Translations under genes and position numbers: made by a program
NCBI RefSeq assembly: GCF_030767025.1
Contig: NZ_JASITE010000009.1
Location: 228,527-292,526, forward strand
Direction: 5' to 3'
DNA length: 64,000 nt
From: Nocardia sp. CC227C
GTDB taxonomy: Bacteria > Actinomycetota > Actinomycetes > Mycobacteriales > Mycobacteriaceae
Notes under the pieces: generated by a model
What the model was told of the DNA's origin: nothing
The model's input: only the letters and a program-made list of their open reading frames with translations
Databases searched by the model: none
Part shown: in pieces, positions 41,464-49,487 of the stretch
Position numbering within the stretch: the stretch's first letter is position 1
Layout of the letters: each line of letters begins with the position of its first letter

Positions 41464-43079
41464 GGATACCCCTCCCGGGGCACCGCCCGGGTGCCCACAT
41501 CGGTGCCGGTGTCGTCCGACATCAGCGGCAGGGTTCGTGGCTCCCGCGCGGTCATCGACCCGTGTGGTGATCGGGTCAGCAGCGGACCCAGTTCGGTGGC
41601 ATTGGGCACCAGATCCGGTGTCGCGACACCGGTCATCGCCGCCCGGACCTGTTCGCGGTAACCGACGCTGTTGTAGGCGCAGAACGGAATCAGCCGGCCA
41701 TCCGGGGTGATCTCCTCCACGCAGCACTTCATCAACTGCTTCACGTTCAGCGTGTAGGGGTCGAGGAAGTCCTGCACCACGATCATGAACGCCCGATCGG
41801 CCAGCTCCCGAGCGGCCCGCGGCAGGTCGATGCCGCAGCCGCCCGGGCCACAGACGAGTTCGGAGGCGGCGCGGACGAGCTTCTCGTCGGTGCTCGGCGT
41901 TCCCACCGAAGCCGAAGCACTCCACAGCTTCTCGAGCGCTTCCCGGATCTCGTAATCGGGCACGACACGATTGGACACATAGTCGAGGTAATCCTCCACC
42001 GCCAGCAACCGCGGGAGCGGGACCACGGTGTAGTCGAAATCCCCCGGTGTGCCGTCGGTGATCAGGTAGGTGATCGACCGACACGTGGGAAAACAGCACG
42101 GCACCGGGAAGAAATCGGCCGGAGTGAACCACCGCGGCAACTGCTCCGCGATCGCGTTCACCACGTCCGGGTTCGTCATCCGCTGCAGCGGATCGAATTC
42201 GATGTGCCGCCCGGCGTGGGTGACCGGCTGGAAGGCGACCGCGCGCACCGCCGGATGCGCCAATCCGAACTCCACGATCGCGCCGATCTCGTGCTCGTTG
42301 AGACCGCGTTCGATCGCGGCGGCCAGGGTGACGGTCAATCCGGCCGCGGCGCAATTGTCCAGGGCGCGTTGCTTGATCGCCCGCAGGTCCCGGCCCCGGA
42401 TGCGCCGGTGCGTCTGCTCGTCGAAGCCGTCGAACTGCAGATAGATATTCACGACCTTGCCGCCGCGGCCATTGCGTTCGGCGAGCGCGGCCACGAAATC
42501 GCGGTCGGAGGCGAGCCGGATGCCATTGGTGTTGATGGTCACCGTGCGGATCGGGCTGGCCTGGGCCATATCGACGAATTCGAGCAGCCGCTTGTGAATG
42601 GTGGGTTCGCCGCCGGAGAACATGACGACCTCGGGTTCGCCCTCGGCGGCGACGAAGACGTCGATCATGCGCTGACACTGCTCGACGGTGATGGAATACC
42701 CGTCGGGCTGGTGACCGGAGTCGGCGAAACAGATCGGGCAGTCCAGATTGCACCCGGTATTGACCTCGATCAAGCCCAGACAGGCGTGCTGCTTGTGATC
42801 CGGACACAGCCCGCAGTCCGACGGGCAGCCGTCTCGGATCTCGGTCTGAAACTCCAGCGGCAGCGTGCCCGGCTTGTTGAACCGGCTCAACTCCAGGTAT
42901 TTCCGCGCGTCGCCGTAGACCAAGGCGTCGAACCAGCCGTGCTCACGGCAGCGTTTGCCCAGGTACACCTTGTTGTCGCGGATATTGACCTGGGCGTCCA
43001 CCACTACCTTGCACACCGGGCAGATGCTCTTGGTGTACTCGACGAACACCTCGTCCCGATCGGTACGCTCCACAGCCAC
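41460..43079 (-). CDS. Radical SAM protein, MJ0619/Tes-like
   Basis: 539 residues. Four cysteine groups stand in the order seen in archaeal MJ0619-type proteins: a rubredoxin-like site (CPVC at 20-23 with C44 and H47), GCPSDCGLCPDHK (C85, C89, C92), the radical SAM cluster CNLDCPIC (C110, C114, C117), and C-terminal CC plus IPFCAYN. FSGGEPTIHK and INTNGIRL complete the radical SAM core. MJ0619 family members include tetraether lipid synthase, which joins lipid tails at unactivated carbons, and were earlier proposed as pterin methylases. What this actinobacterial protein does is unknown. GTG 43079 has GGGAG 5 nt upstream; an ATG at 43133 is weaker. Divergent from DUF427 across a Crp-type box. 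Confidence 0.9.
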   Translation of the reverse strand: MAVERTDRDEVFVEYTKSICPVCKVVVDAQVNIRDNKVYLGKRCREHGWFDALVYGDARKYLELSRFNKPGTLPLEFQTEIRDGCPSDCGLCPDHKQHACLGLIEVNTGCNLDCPICFADSGHQPDGYSITVEQCQRMIDVFVAAEGEPEVVMFSGGEPTIHKRLLEFVDMAQASPIRTVTINTNGIRLASDRDFVAALAERNGRGGKVVNIYLQFDGFDEQTHRRIRGRDLRAIKQRALDNCAAAGLTVTLAAAIERGLNEHEIGAIVEFGLAHPAVRAVAFQPVTHAGRHIEFDPLQRMTNPDVVNAIAEQLPRWFTPADFFPVPCCFPTCRSITYLITDGTPGDFDYTVVPLPRLLAVEDYLDYVSNRVVPDYEIREALEKLWSASASVGTPSTDEKLVRAASELVCGPGGCGIDLPRAARELADRAFMIVVQDFLDPYTLNVKQLMKCCVEEITPDGRLIPFCAYNSVGYREQVRAAMTGVATPDLVPNATELGPLLTRSPHGSMTAREPRTLPLMSDDTGTDVGTRAVPREGYP

Positions 43080-43239
43080 GCGGTCTCCCGTCGTCTCCTG
43101 CCGCAATCGGCGGCCACCAGCGGTCACGACCATCGAAATCCGGCGACCGGGCGCACGTCACCGAGACTGTTGCTCTGCTGACAGTGTCGCACCGATCGCC
43201 ACCCGCCGACCCGCGCTCCGACGAGATGCCCGCCGATCC

Positions 43240-43255
43240 TGTCAGCGCCCTGACA
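43240..43255. promoter_or_regulatory. Crp/Fnr-type box TGTCA-N6-TGACA
   Basis: Perfect inverted repeat (arms extend to TGTCAG/CTGACA) in the divergent promoter of the radical SAM gene and the DUF427 gene, 72 bp before the latter. It has the same core as the box at 46523-46540 next to the Crp-family gene. Confidence 0.7.
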
Positions 43256-43326
43256 CTTCACCGGTGCGGGTCCGGACGCACGCGCTTGGATGGGGGGACA
43301 CTCGAAGTACAGGAGGTGCGGATCCG

Positions 43327-43677
43327 ATGATGCGCGCGATATGGAACGACACCGTGATCGCCGAATCCCCCACCACCGTGCGGGTGGAGGGCAACCACTA
43401 CTTCCCGCCGGAATCACTGCGCCGGGAGCACTTCAGCGACAGCACCGGCAAAACCCTGTGCCCGTGGAAGGGACTGGCGTCCTACTACACCATCACCGTC
43501 GGCGACTCGGTCAACCCGAGCGCGGCCTGGTACTACCCACACCCGAGCCCGCTCGCCCGCAGGATCACAAACCACGTCGCCTTCTGGAACGGCGTACGTG
43601 TCGAAGGCACGCCCGAGAAGACCGTCAAGAAACCAGGCGGACTGCTCGCGCGGCTGACCGGAACGGGCAGGCGATGA
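43327..43677 (+). CDS. DUF427 family protein
   Basis: 116 residues, a near-complete match to the DUF427 pattern: WNDTVIAESPTTVRVEGNHY, FPPESLRREHF, CPWKGLASYYTITVGDSVNP, AAWYYPHPSPLARRITNHVA with FWNGVRVEG. Function of the family is unknown; it forms a small beta-rich fold and is often found beside redox genes. AGGAGG upstream of ATG 43327 (ATG 43330 also possible). Its stop overlaps the next start (ATGA). Confidence 0.9.
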   Translation: MMRAIWNDTVIAESPTTVRVEGNHYFPPESLRREHFSDSTGKTLCPWKGLASYYTITVGDSVNPSAAWYYPHPSPLARRITNHVAFWNGVRVEGTPEKTVKKPGGLLARLTGTGRR

Positions 43678-44069
43678 CAGACAGGCCCGCACACGTCGAC
43701 TCCGCGCCCCGAAGGCGACCGCACCGCACCGGCGAGCGGTTGCCCTCCTGGCGCATCGGGATCACCTCCGGCCTCGTCGGCATCCTGTGCTGCGTCGGCC
43801 CCACCGTCCTCGCCCTGCTCGGTATCGTCAGCGGCGCGACCGCCCTGGCCTGGGCCGACGACCTGTACGACAACTACGCCTGGTGGTTCCGGCTCGGCGG
43901 CCTGGCGGTACTGATCGCCCTGGTCTGGTGGTCGCTGCGCCGCCGCGACCAGTGCAGCCTCGACGGCGTCCGGAAGCTGAAATGGCGGCTGCTCATCGTC
44001 GTCGTGATCGCGGTCGGCACCTACGCCGTCCTGTACGCCGTCACCACCTGGCTCGGAACCCTCGCCTGA
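43674..44069 (+). CDS. Small membrane protein with MerT-like Cys-Cys motif
   Basis: 131 residues with three membrane helices: GLVGILCCVGPTVLALLGIV, then FRLGGLAVLIALVWW and RLLIVVVIAVGTYAVLYAV. The CC-x2-P motif in the first helix and the following Gly-rich turn resemble mercuric transporters of the MerT/MerF type; a third Cys (RRDQCSLDG) lies in the cytoplasmic loop. No merA or merP is nearby, so the ion or thiol handled is unknown. Coupled to DUF427 by an ATGA overlap. Confidence 0.75.
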   Translation: MTDRPAHVDSAPRRRPHRTGERLPSWRIGITSGLVGILCCVGPTVLALLGIVSGATALAWADDLYDNYAWWFRLGGLAVLIALVWWSLRRRDQCSLDGVRKLKWRLLIVVVIAVGTYAVLYAVTTWLGTLA

Positions 44070-44185
44070 GCGCAACCCCGGGCGACACGTCGGCGCGAGA
44101 ACCCGGAATCGCCTGCCGGCTCGACCATCTCGTCAACCGCACGCCCGTACTCCCCATAGTCGACTGTTCAGCCGGGCACAGCGCG

Positions 44186-45070
44186 TCAAGACAGCGAGCC
44201 ATCGGTATCCGGAACACCTCGGCGACGGGCTCGGACCACCCGCCAGCCGATTCCCGCGATCACGAACACCGCCACGACAACGGCGAGCAGGGGCCGCCAT
44301 CCGAGGTCGCCGACCCAGCGGCTGATCGCCTCCTGGATACGTCCGGCGGCGACGATCACCGGATCGTCGGCGTCACCGTCGCCGAAGAACAGTCGCAACT
44401 CGTAGATTCCGTAGTAGGTGACGTACACCCCGGAGAGAACGAGCAGGATGCCGCTGACTCTGCCGATGTAGGGCAACAGTTTTCGTGTCCACGCCGTCGC
44501 GACGGCGCCCGCCAGCGCGACGACGACCGCCAGAACGCCCACCAGCAGCGTCATTCCGAAACCGTAGGCGAGATAGGCGGCGATGCCGCCGAGCACCGAC
44601 CCGCTGCGGAAGGTGCTGCTGGTGACGGCCAAGAACGGTCCGATCGTGCAGGACAGCGAGGCGATCGCGTACGCCACGCCGTACCCGGTCATCGACGCCA
44701 GCCGGGCGGTCGGCGCGCCGCGCGTCGGCTTGGGCAGCGCCACCGCGATATCGCGACCGCTGAGCAGCCAGACGCCGACGCCCACCAGCACCACCCCGAT
44801 CACCACCGTCGCCGCGGGCAGATAGCGCTGCACCGACACCGCCAGCGGCGAGATCACCAGCCCGAACCCGCCGAAGACCAGCAGAAATCCCACCGCCATG
44901 GCTACCGTCGCGGCCAGTGCCCGGCCCAGCGCCGCGAGCCGCCCCGGTTCGGCATCCCCCGCGCCGGCCACCACCAGGGCGAGGTAGCCCGGCAACAGGG
45001 CGAATCCACACGGGTTCACCGCCGCGACCAGCCCGGCCGCCAGCGCGAATCCGAGCACGTCGGTGTCCAC
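44186..45070 (-). CDS. CcdA/DsbD-like thiol-disulfide transmembrane protein
   Basis: 294 residues, about seven to eight helices. The catalytic motif AAVNPCGFALLPGYLALV is in the first helix and the second Cys is in AYAIASLSCTIGPFLAVTSS, the pair that shuttles electrons across the membrane. It delivers reductant from cytoplasmic thioredoxin to extracytoplasmic partners such as the TlpA-like protein encoded just upstream. GTG 45070, 5 bp after the TlpA stop. The ~50 residues beyond the sixth helix add one more membrane segment. Confidence 0.9.
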   Translation of the reverse strand: MDTDVLGFALAAGLVAAVNPCGFALLPGYLALVVAGAGDAEPGRLAALGRALAATVAMAVGFLLVFGGFGLVISPLAVSVQRYLPAATVVIGVVLVGVGVWLLSGRDIAVALPKPTRGAPTARLASMTGYGVAYAIASLSCTIGPFLAVTSSTFRSGSVLGGIAAYLAYGFGMTLLVGVLAVVVALAGAVATAWTRKLLPYIGRVSGILLVLSGVYVTYYGIYELRLFFGDGDADDPVIVAAGRIQEAISRWVGDLGWRPLLAVVVAVFVIAGIGWRVVRARRRGVPDTDGSLS

Positions 45071-45075
45071 CGCAC

Positions 45076-45618
45076 TCAGCCCAAAGCTTTGATCTGCGTG
45101 GCGATCTCGTCCTCGCTCAGACTGCCCGGAACCATGTCGATATCGGAGAACTTGCTCACGAAGGCGAAGGCGGGCTGCGCGGTCACCCCGAACCGCTGCC
45201 ACACCGTACCGTCCAGATCCGCGATCTGGGTGAACGTCAGGCCGTGCTCGTCGGCGAAGGCCCGCATGGCCGGCAGTTCGTCCCGCGCGGCCACACCGAC
45301 GAACTCCACATCCGGGTGGGCGGCGGCCGCGGCCGCGACACCGGGGGCCTCCCGCTGGCAGGTGGGACACCACGGGGCCCAGAACCAGAGCACGGCCTTC
45401 TTCCCGGCCAGACTGGCCCCGGAGAACTCCGCGCCGTCGATCGTCTGGGCGGTGAACCGCAATTCCTTGGGCACCGGAGCATCCGCGACAGCGGTCGTCG
45501 ACGTCGCGTTGCCGGCCGCCGCCGTCGTGGTCGACGCGGCGTCCTCGGTGCCGTCACCGCATCCGGCCGCCACCAGGACGGCGGCGAGCATCGGCAGCAG
45601 CAGTCGAAGGGTCTTCAC
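45076..45618 (-). CDS. TlpA/ResA-like thioredoxin lipoprotein
   Basis: 180 residues. Signal peptide with lipobox (LPMLAAVLVAAGC), a Thr/Ala linker, then a thioredoxin fold with the active site FWAPWCPTCQREAP and cis-Pro region FGVTAQPAFAFV. Anchored outside the membrane, it reduces or oxidises disulfides in partner proteins, fed by the CcdA-like protein downstream. GTG 45618 has GGAGG 8 nt upstream. It starts 75 bp after the Crp-family gene, probably in one transcript. Confidence 0.92.
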   Translation of the reverse strand: MKTLRLLLPMLAAVLVAAGCGDGTEDAASTTTAAAGNATSTTAVADAPVPKELRFTAQTIDGAEFSGASLAGKKAVLWFWAPWCPTCQREAPGVAAAAAAHPDVEFVGVAARDELPAMRAFADEHGLTFTQIADLDGTVWQRFGVTAQPAFAFVSKFSDIDMVPGSLSEDEIATQIKALG

Positions 45619-45693
45619 AATCGGTAACCTCCGGTCGGTGGATGGGTATCCTGGACGCTCATCATCACAGCCACAAGCCACTCCCCGCCCCCG

Positions 45694-46428
45694 TCAGGAT
45701 CGTCGCTGTATCGCACGCAATCGGTCCGGATTCCTGATCTCGATCGCCGCGTAGCCGGTGCCGATCAATCCGTCGCGCTCGAAATCCTTGAGCACCTTGT
45801 TCAACGACGGCCGCTGCACCCCGATCATGGCCGCGAGGGTGCGCTGGGCCAGCGGCACCTTCCCGTCGACCGACTCGTCCAGCAGCAACTGCGCCACCTG
45901 GGTCGGCAGCGGCCGACCGAGAATGCTCAACAGCCGGTTCTGCGCCGCCGCGGTGCGCTGGGCGACACTCGACAACCAGCGCCGGGCAATGGCCGGTCGC
46001 GACGCGAGCAGCTTCTCGAACGCCGCCCGTGACAGGAACAGGCACGTCGTATCCGTCAGTGCCCGCGCGGTGTACATGAACGGCATATCCAGCAGCATCG
46101 CAATGTCCCCGTCGACGTCTCCCGGCCGCAACACATCGACAACGGCGCGCCGACGCCCCGAACCCACCGACAACTCGACCCGCCCGTGCCGGACGACCCA
46201 CACGCCATCGGTGGGGCGACCGGCGGTGAACAGCACCGTTCCGGGCGGCACTATCCGCAGTTCCAACAGGTCCGCGAGCGCGGTCAGATCGTCGGGCCCC
46301 AGCGGAGCCGACTCGCCGCGGCCCACACACCGAGCGATCCACGCGGCCTGCCGCAACTGGTCATCGGAGTACGCCTCTCCCCCGACAGCCCGCACCAGCT
46401 GCGTGAACGGCCGTTCCAATCGACTCAT
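45694..46428 (-). CDS. Crp/Fnr-family transcriptional regulator
   Basis: 244 residues. N-terminal helices carry one Cys (AWIARCVGRGE). The cyclic-nucleotide-type beta-roll is at ~55-150 (LRIVPPGTVLFTAGRPTDGV, VVRHGRVEL, and GDIAML instead of the cAMP-binding GE..L..), and the winged helix at ~175-240 has recognition helix GVQRPSLNKVLKDFERDGLI. The altered phosphate-binding loop argues against cAMP. No Fe-S cysteine set is present; haem or another ligand is possible. ATG 46428 has AGAGGA upstream. The box at 46523-46540 is in its own promoter, and an identical core lies before the radical SAM/DUF427 genes, so it probably controls this whole island. Confidence 0.92.
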   Translation of the reverse strand: MSRLERPFTQLVRAVGGEAYSDDQLRQAAWIARCVGRGESAPLGPDDLTALADLLELRIVPPGTVLFTAGRPTDGVWVVRHGRVELSVGSGRRRAVVDVLRPGDVDGDIAMLLDMPFMYTARALTDTTCLFLSRAAFEKLLASRPAIARRWLSSVAQRTAAAQNRLLSILGRPLPTQVAQLLLDESVDGKVPLAQRTLAAMIGVQRPSLNKVLKDFERDGLIGTGYAAIEIRNPDRLRAIQRRS

Positions 46429-46522
46429 CGGATCCTCTCGCTTCGCGTCGTCGTGCCTCGCGACCGCCACCGAGCAACACCGCCCCGACTGTCGCACAGC
46501 TGATACGACCGCGACACCGACA

Positions 46523-46540
46523 TTGTCACGCGCCTGACAA
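46523..46540. promoter_or_regulatory. Crp/Fnr-type box TTGTCA-N6-TGACAA
   Basis: Perfect inverted repeat; arms are 7 bp if the flanking A and T are included. It lies 95 bp before the Crp-family start and 78 bp before the membrane protein at 46618, between these divergent genes. Core identical to the box at 43240-43255. Confidence 0.75.
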
Positions 46541-46617
46541 TCCAGGCGCGGTATCCCGGCCGATCGGAGTTGGCTCGAGGTGACACCGCAGACACCGGAT
46601 CGAGAGGATTGTTCGTC

Positions 46618-47193
46618 ATGGCCACCTCGGCTTCCAGCAGCTCGTTCTCCTCGAGCACCCGCACCGGGCAGGCCGTCGGCATCGCCGCCGGATGGGGCGC
46701 CCTCCTCGGCGTCGCCGCGGCCATGGTGATGGCCGCCTACGCGATGATCGCCGCCGCCACCTACCAGAACACCGGCTTCTTCACCCCGCTGTACCACATC
46801 GCGAGCACCGTCATCGCCCCCGACACCATGATGACCTCCGTGGAACGCGCGGGCGCCGGTTCACTGTTCTACTTCTCCTTCGGCCCCGCCGTCCTCGGCG
46901 CGGTCATCCACATAATGGTCGGCGCCGTGTACGGCGCGCTGTTCGCCGTCATCGCCCGCGTCACCGCACTGCATGGCCTGCCCGTCCTCACCATGGCCGG
47001 AATCGTCTGGGGCCTGCTCGTTTTCGCGATCAGCACCTGGATCGGCCTGCCGCTGGCGGCCGCGATATTCGGCGGCGGCGAACCGATCCGCGATATGGCC
47101 GGCATGGTCGGCTACCCGACCTTCATCGCCGAACACCTGCTCTTCGGCGCAGCCCTCGGCATGATGCTCGCCTGGCGAACCGGGCGTCGCTGA
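46618..47193 (+). CDS. Integral membrane protein of unknown function
   Basis: 191 residues. After a Ser/Thr-rich start there are about five hydrophobic segments (GWGALLGVAAAMVMAAYAMI, FGPAVLGAVIHIMVGAVYGA, LTMAGIVWGLLVFAIST, LLFGAALGMMLAW). Scattered His and Met in helices (ALHGLPVLTMAG) are notable but not a known motif. ATG 46618 has AGAGGA upstream. Divergent from the Crp-family gene with a shared box, so likely part of its regulon. Confidence 0.8.
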   Translation: MATSASSSSFSSSTRTGQAVGIAAGWGALLGVAAAMVMAAYAMIAAATYQNTGFFTPLYHIASTVIAPDTMMTSVERAGAGSLFYFSFGPAVLGAVIHIMVGAVYGALFAVIARVTALHGLPVLTMAGIVWGLLVFAISTWIGLPLAAAIFGGGEPIRDMAGMVGYPTFIAEHLLFGAALGMMLAWRTGRR

Positions 47194-47340
47194 TCCTCAC
47201 GGTCGGACGGCCCCCGCTCCGTCCGACCGCCACCGTCCGGCGGCGCGGATCCGCCGTTCAGCCACAGCGCAGCGGCGGCGCGGCGTGTGACGGGCAGATA
47301 CGCACGTTGCCCTGAATCGCGTTCGCCCTTGGTGTGGGGC

Positions 47341-48006
47341 CTATTGCGACATGCGCTCCACCGGTAGGCCCGCCAGTGCCCATTCGAGCATCCCCTCGTC
47401 GAGGCGTTTGACGTCCCGCCCGGACCGCTGGGCCATCTGGACGGCGTCCGGTGCCATGACGCAGTAGGCCCCGCGGCAGTAGGCGACGATGTCGCGGTCG
47501 GTGGGGAGTTCGGCGAGGCGGGTGTCCAGTTCGGACAGCGGGATATTGATCGCGCCGGGGATGTGGCCCGCCCGGTACTCCTCGCGGGGGCGCACGTCGA
47601 TGAGGGTGATCTCGCCGGCGTCGCGACGGCGGATCAGTTCGTCGCGGGTGATGGCGTCCTCGGGTGCGCCGAGCACGGCGGCCGCGGCGACGGCGACATC
47701 GGCCAGATGGGCTTCGGCCACGGTCTGTACCAGGGCGAACAGGCGGGCGACATCGGTTCCGGCCAGGCGGTAGTACTGGCGGGTGCCGTCGCGGCGGGCC
47801 TGCACCAGGCCGCCCGCCTTGAGCGTCTGCAGATTGGCCGACGCGGTGGTCAGGTTCATACCCGTCGCGGTGGCGACGGCCTCGACGGTGCGCTCCCCCT
47901 GTGCGAGCAGGTCGAGGATCTGCAGCCTGCGGCCATTGCCCAGCGCCTTGCCGACGCGGGCGATCTCGTCGAACAGGGCCGCCTTGCGGCCGGTGGGCTC
48001 ACTCAC
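47341..48006 (-). CDS. ArsR-family regulator fused to a rhodanese domain
   Basis: 221 residues. Residues ~1-100 form an ArsR winged helix (IARVGKALGNGRRLQILDLL, GMNLTTASANLQTLKAGGLV, RRDGTRQYYRL). Residues ~115-215 form a rhodanese domain (ITLIDVRPREEYRAGHIPGA, then ELPTDRDIVAYCRGAYCVMA) with the catalytic Cys in YCRGAYC. The usual metal-binding ELCVCD motif of ArsR is absent, so sensing probably occurs at the rhodanese cysteine (persulfide or oxidant); this is an inference. GTG 48006, divergent from the MFS gene at 48143, with a TTCCA-N8-TGGAA repeat between them. Confidence 0.93.
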   Translation of the reverse strand: MSEPTGRKAALFDEIARVGKALGNGRRLQILDLLAQGERTVEAVATATGMNLTTASANLQTLKAGGLVQARRDGTRQYYRLAGTDVARLFALVQTVAEAHLADVAVAAAAVLGAPEDAITRDELIRRRDAGEITLIDVRPREEYRAGHIPGAINIPLSELDTRLAELPTDRDIVAYCRGAYCVMAPDAVQMAQRSGRDVKRLDEGMLEWALAGLPVERMSQ

Positions 48007-48039
48007 GCTTGCTTCTCCAATACGCTGTCGGATAGCTTA

Positions 48040-48057
48040 TTCCATAGTTCTTTGGAA
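48040..48057. promoter_or_regulatory. Inverted repeat TTCCA-N8-TGGAA, candidate ArsR-rhodanese operator
   Basis: It sits in the AT-richer middle of the 136-bp divergent promoter between the ArsR-rhodanese gene and the MFS gene, where an autoregulating ArsR protein would bind. Confidence 0.5.
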
Positions 48058-48142
48058 CAACATCGGATGGTGCGATTATATGCGCCACTCGGACCACCCG
48101 AGCGGATGCGCCGCTTCACCACTGCCAGGAAAGAACGCTCTC

Positions 48143-49441
48143 GTGTCCCACAGCACCACCGTTACCGCCGCCTCCCCCGATATCGCCCGCGCGCAACGCC
48201 GCGTGCTGACCGTACTGGTGTCGGCGCAGATCCTCAGCGGCGCGGGGTTGGCCGCCGGAATCACCGTCGGCGCACTGCTGGCCCAGGACATGCTCGGCTC
48301 GACCAGCCTGGCCGGGCTGCCCAGCGCGCTGTTCACCGCGGGTTCGGCGCTCGCCGCCGTCGCCGTGGGGCGGCTGTCGCACGCCCGGGGTCGCCGTCCC
48401 GGACTGGCCGCCGGATACCTCACCGGCGCGGTCGGCAGTGTCGGCGTCATCGCCGCCGCCGTCGCGGACAATCCGGTCCTGCTGTTCGTCGCCCTGTTCG
48501 TCTACGGCGCGGGCACCGCCACCAATCTGCAGGCGCGCTACGCCGGTGCCGATCTGGCGACCGTCTCGCACCGCGGCCGCGCCGTCTCGACCGTACTGGT
48601 CGCCACCACGCTCGGCGGTGTCGTCGGCCCCAATCTCGCCGCGCCGACCGGCAGCCTCGCCGAGGCCGTCGGCATTCCGTATCTGGCCGGACCGTTCCTG
48701 CTCGCCGCGGCGGCCTACACGCTGGCCGCCGCGGTGCTGGCGGTGTGGCTGCGCCCGGACCCCCTGCTGCTGGCACGCACCCTGGGCACGGACGACCCGG
48801 TCACCGACTCGACCACGACCGAACTCCCGGCGGCGGAGAGTTCCGGCTCGGGCATCGCCATCGGCGGATTCGTCATGGCGGTGACACAGCTGGTCATGGT
48901 GGCGATCATGACCATGACACCGGTGCACATGCTGCACCACGGACACGGCACCGCCGCGGCCGGACTGGTGATCGCCATCCACGTCGGCGCGATGTATCTG
49001 CCGTCCCCGCTGACCGGCTGGCTCGTCGACCGCTACGGCCGCCTGCCCGTCGCCGCGGCGTCCGGGGTGACACTGCTGGCCGCGGGCCTGCTCGCGGGCT
49101 TCGCCCCGGGCGACTCCATCGCTCTGCTCGCCCTCGCGCTCGCCCTGCTCGGGCTGGGCTGGAATCTCGGCCTGGTCGCGGGAACCGCCATCATCACCGA
49201 CACCGTCCCCCTGGCCACCCGCGCCAAAACCCAAGGCGCGGTGGATGTTTCCATCGCCATCGCCGGCGCTACCGGCGGCATGGGCTCCGGGCTCATGGTC
49301 GCCGCCACCAGCTATCCGACCCTGGCACTGGTCGGCGGCGTGCTCGCACTGGCGGTCGTCCCGGCTGCCGCGCTCACCGCCCGGCACAACGGTGACCGCC
49401 CAGCGCGTTCGGCCACGGCCACCGGCGAGAGCCACACCTGA
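48143..49441 (+). CDS. MFS transporter controlled by ArsR-rhodanese
   Basis: 432 residues, 12 helices. Features: VLVSAQILSGAGLAAGITVG, loop-2 motif VGRLSHARGRRPGLAAGYLT, LQARYAGADLATVSHRGRAV in the middle of the first half, a His/Met-rich stretch at the start of the second half (MTMTPVHMLHHGHGTAAAGL), and a second motif A (GWLVDRYGRLPVAAASG). GTG 48143 chosen for the AGGAAAG upstream; an ATG at 48080 is possible. The substrate is unknown; the His/Met-rich loop and the divergent ArsR-rhodanese regulator suggest a metal or reactive sulfur species. Confidence 0.88.
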   Translation: MSHSTTVTAASPDIARAQRRVLTVLVSAQILSGAGLAAGITVGALLAQDMLGSTSLAGLPSALFTAGSALAAVAVGRLSHARGRRPGLAAGYLTGAVGSVGVIAAAVADNPVLLFVALFVYGAGTATNLQARYAGADLATVSHRGRAVSTVLVATTLGGVVGPNLAAPTGSLAEAVGIPYLAGPFLLAAAAYTLAAAVLAVWLRPDPLLLARTLGTDDPVTDSTTTELPAAESSGSGIAIGGFVMAVTQLVMVAIMTMTPVHMLHHGHGTAAAGLVIAIHVGAMYLPSPLTGWLVDRYGRLPVAAASGVTLLAAGLLAGFAPGDSIALLALALALLGLGWNLGLVAGTAIITDTVPLATRAKTQGAVDVSIAIAGATGGMGSGLMVAATSYPTLALVGGVLALAVVPAAALTARHNGDRPARSATATGESHT

Positions 49442-49487
49442 CGCGATCGGCCGAACCGGCCGCCGCGAACCCGCACGCGCTCCCAGC

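Noticed and set aside
42204..43181. Plus-strand frame opposite the radical SAM gene
   Set aside because: Antisense shadow with no recognisable domain.
45694..46428. CooA (carbon monoxide sensor) identity for the Crp-family protein
   Set aside because: Only the DNA box is similar; the haem-ligating N-terminal Pro and His positions cannot be confirmed and no CO dehydrogenase genes are present.
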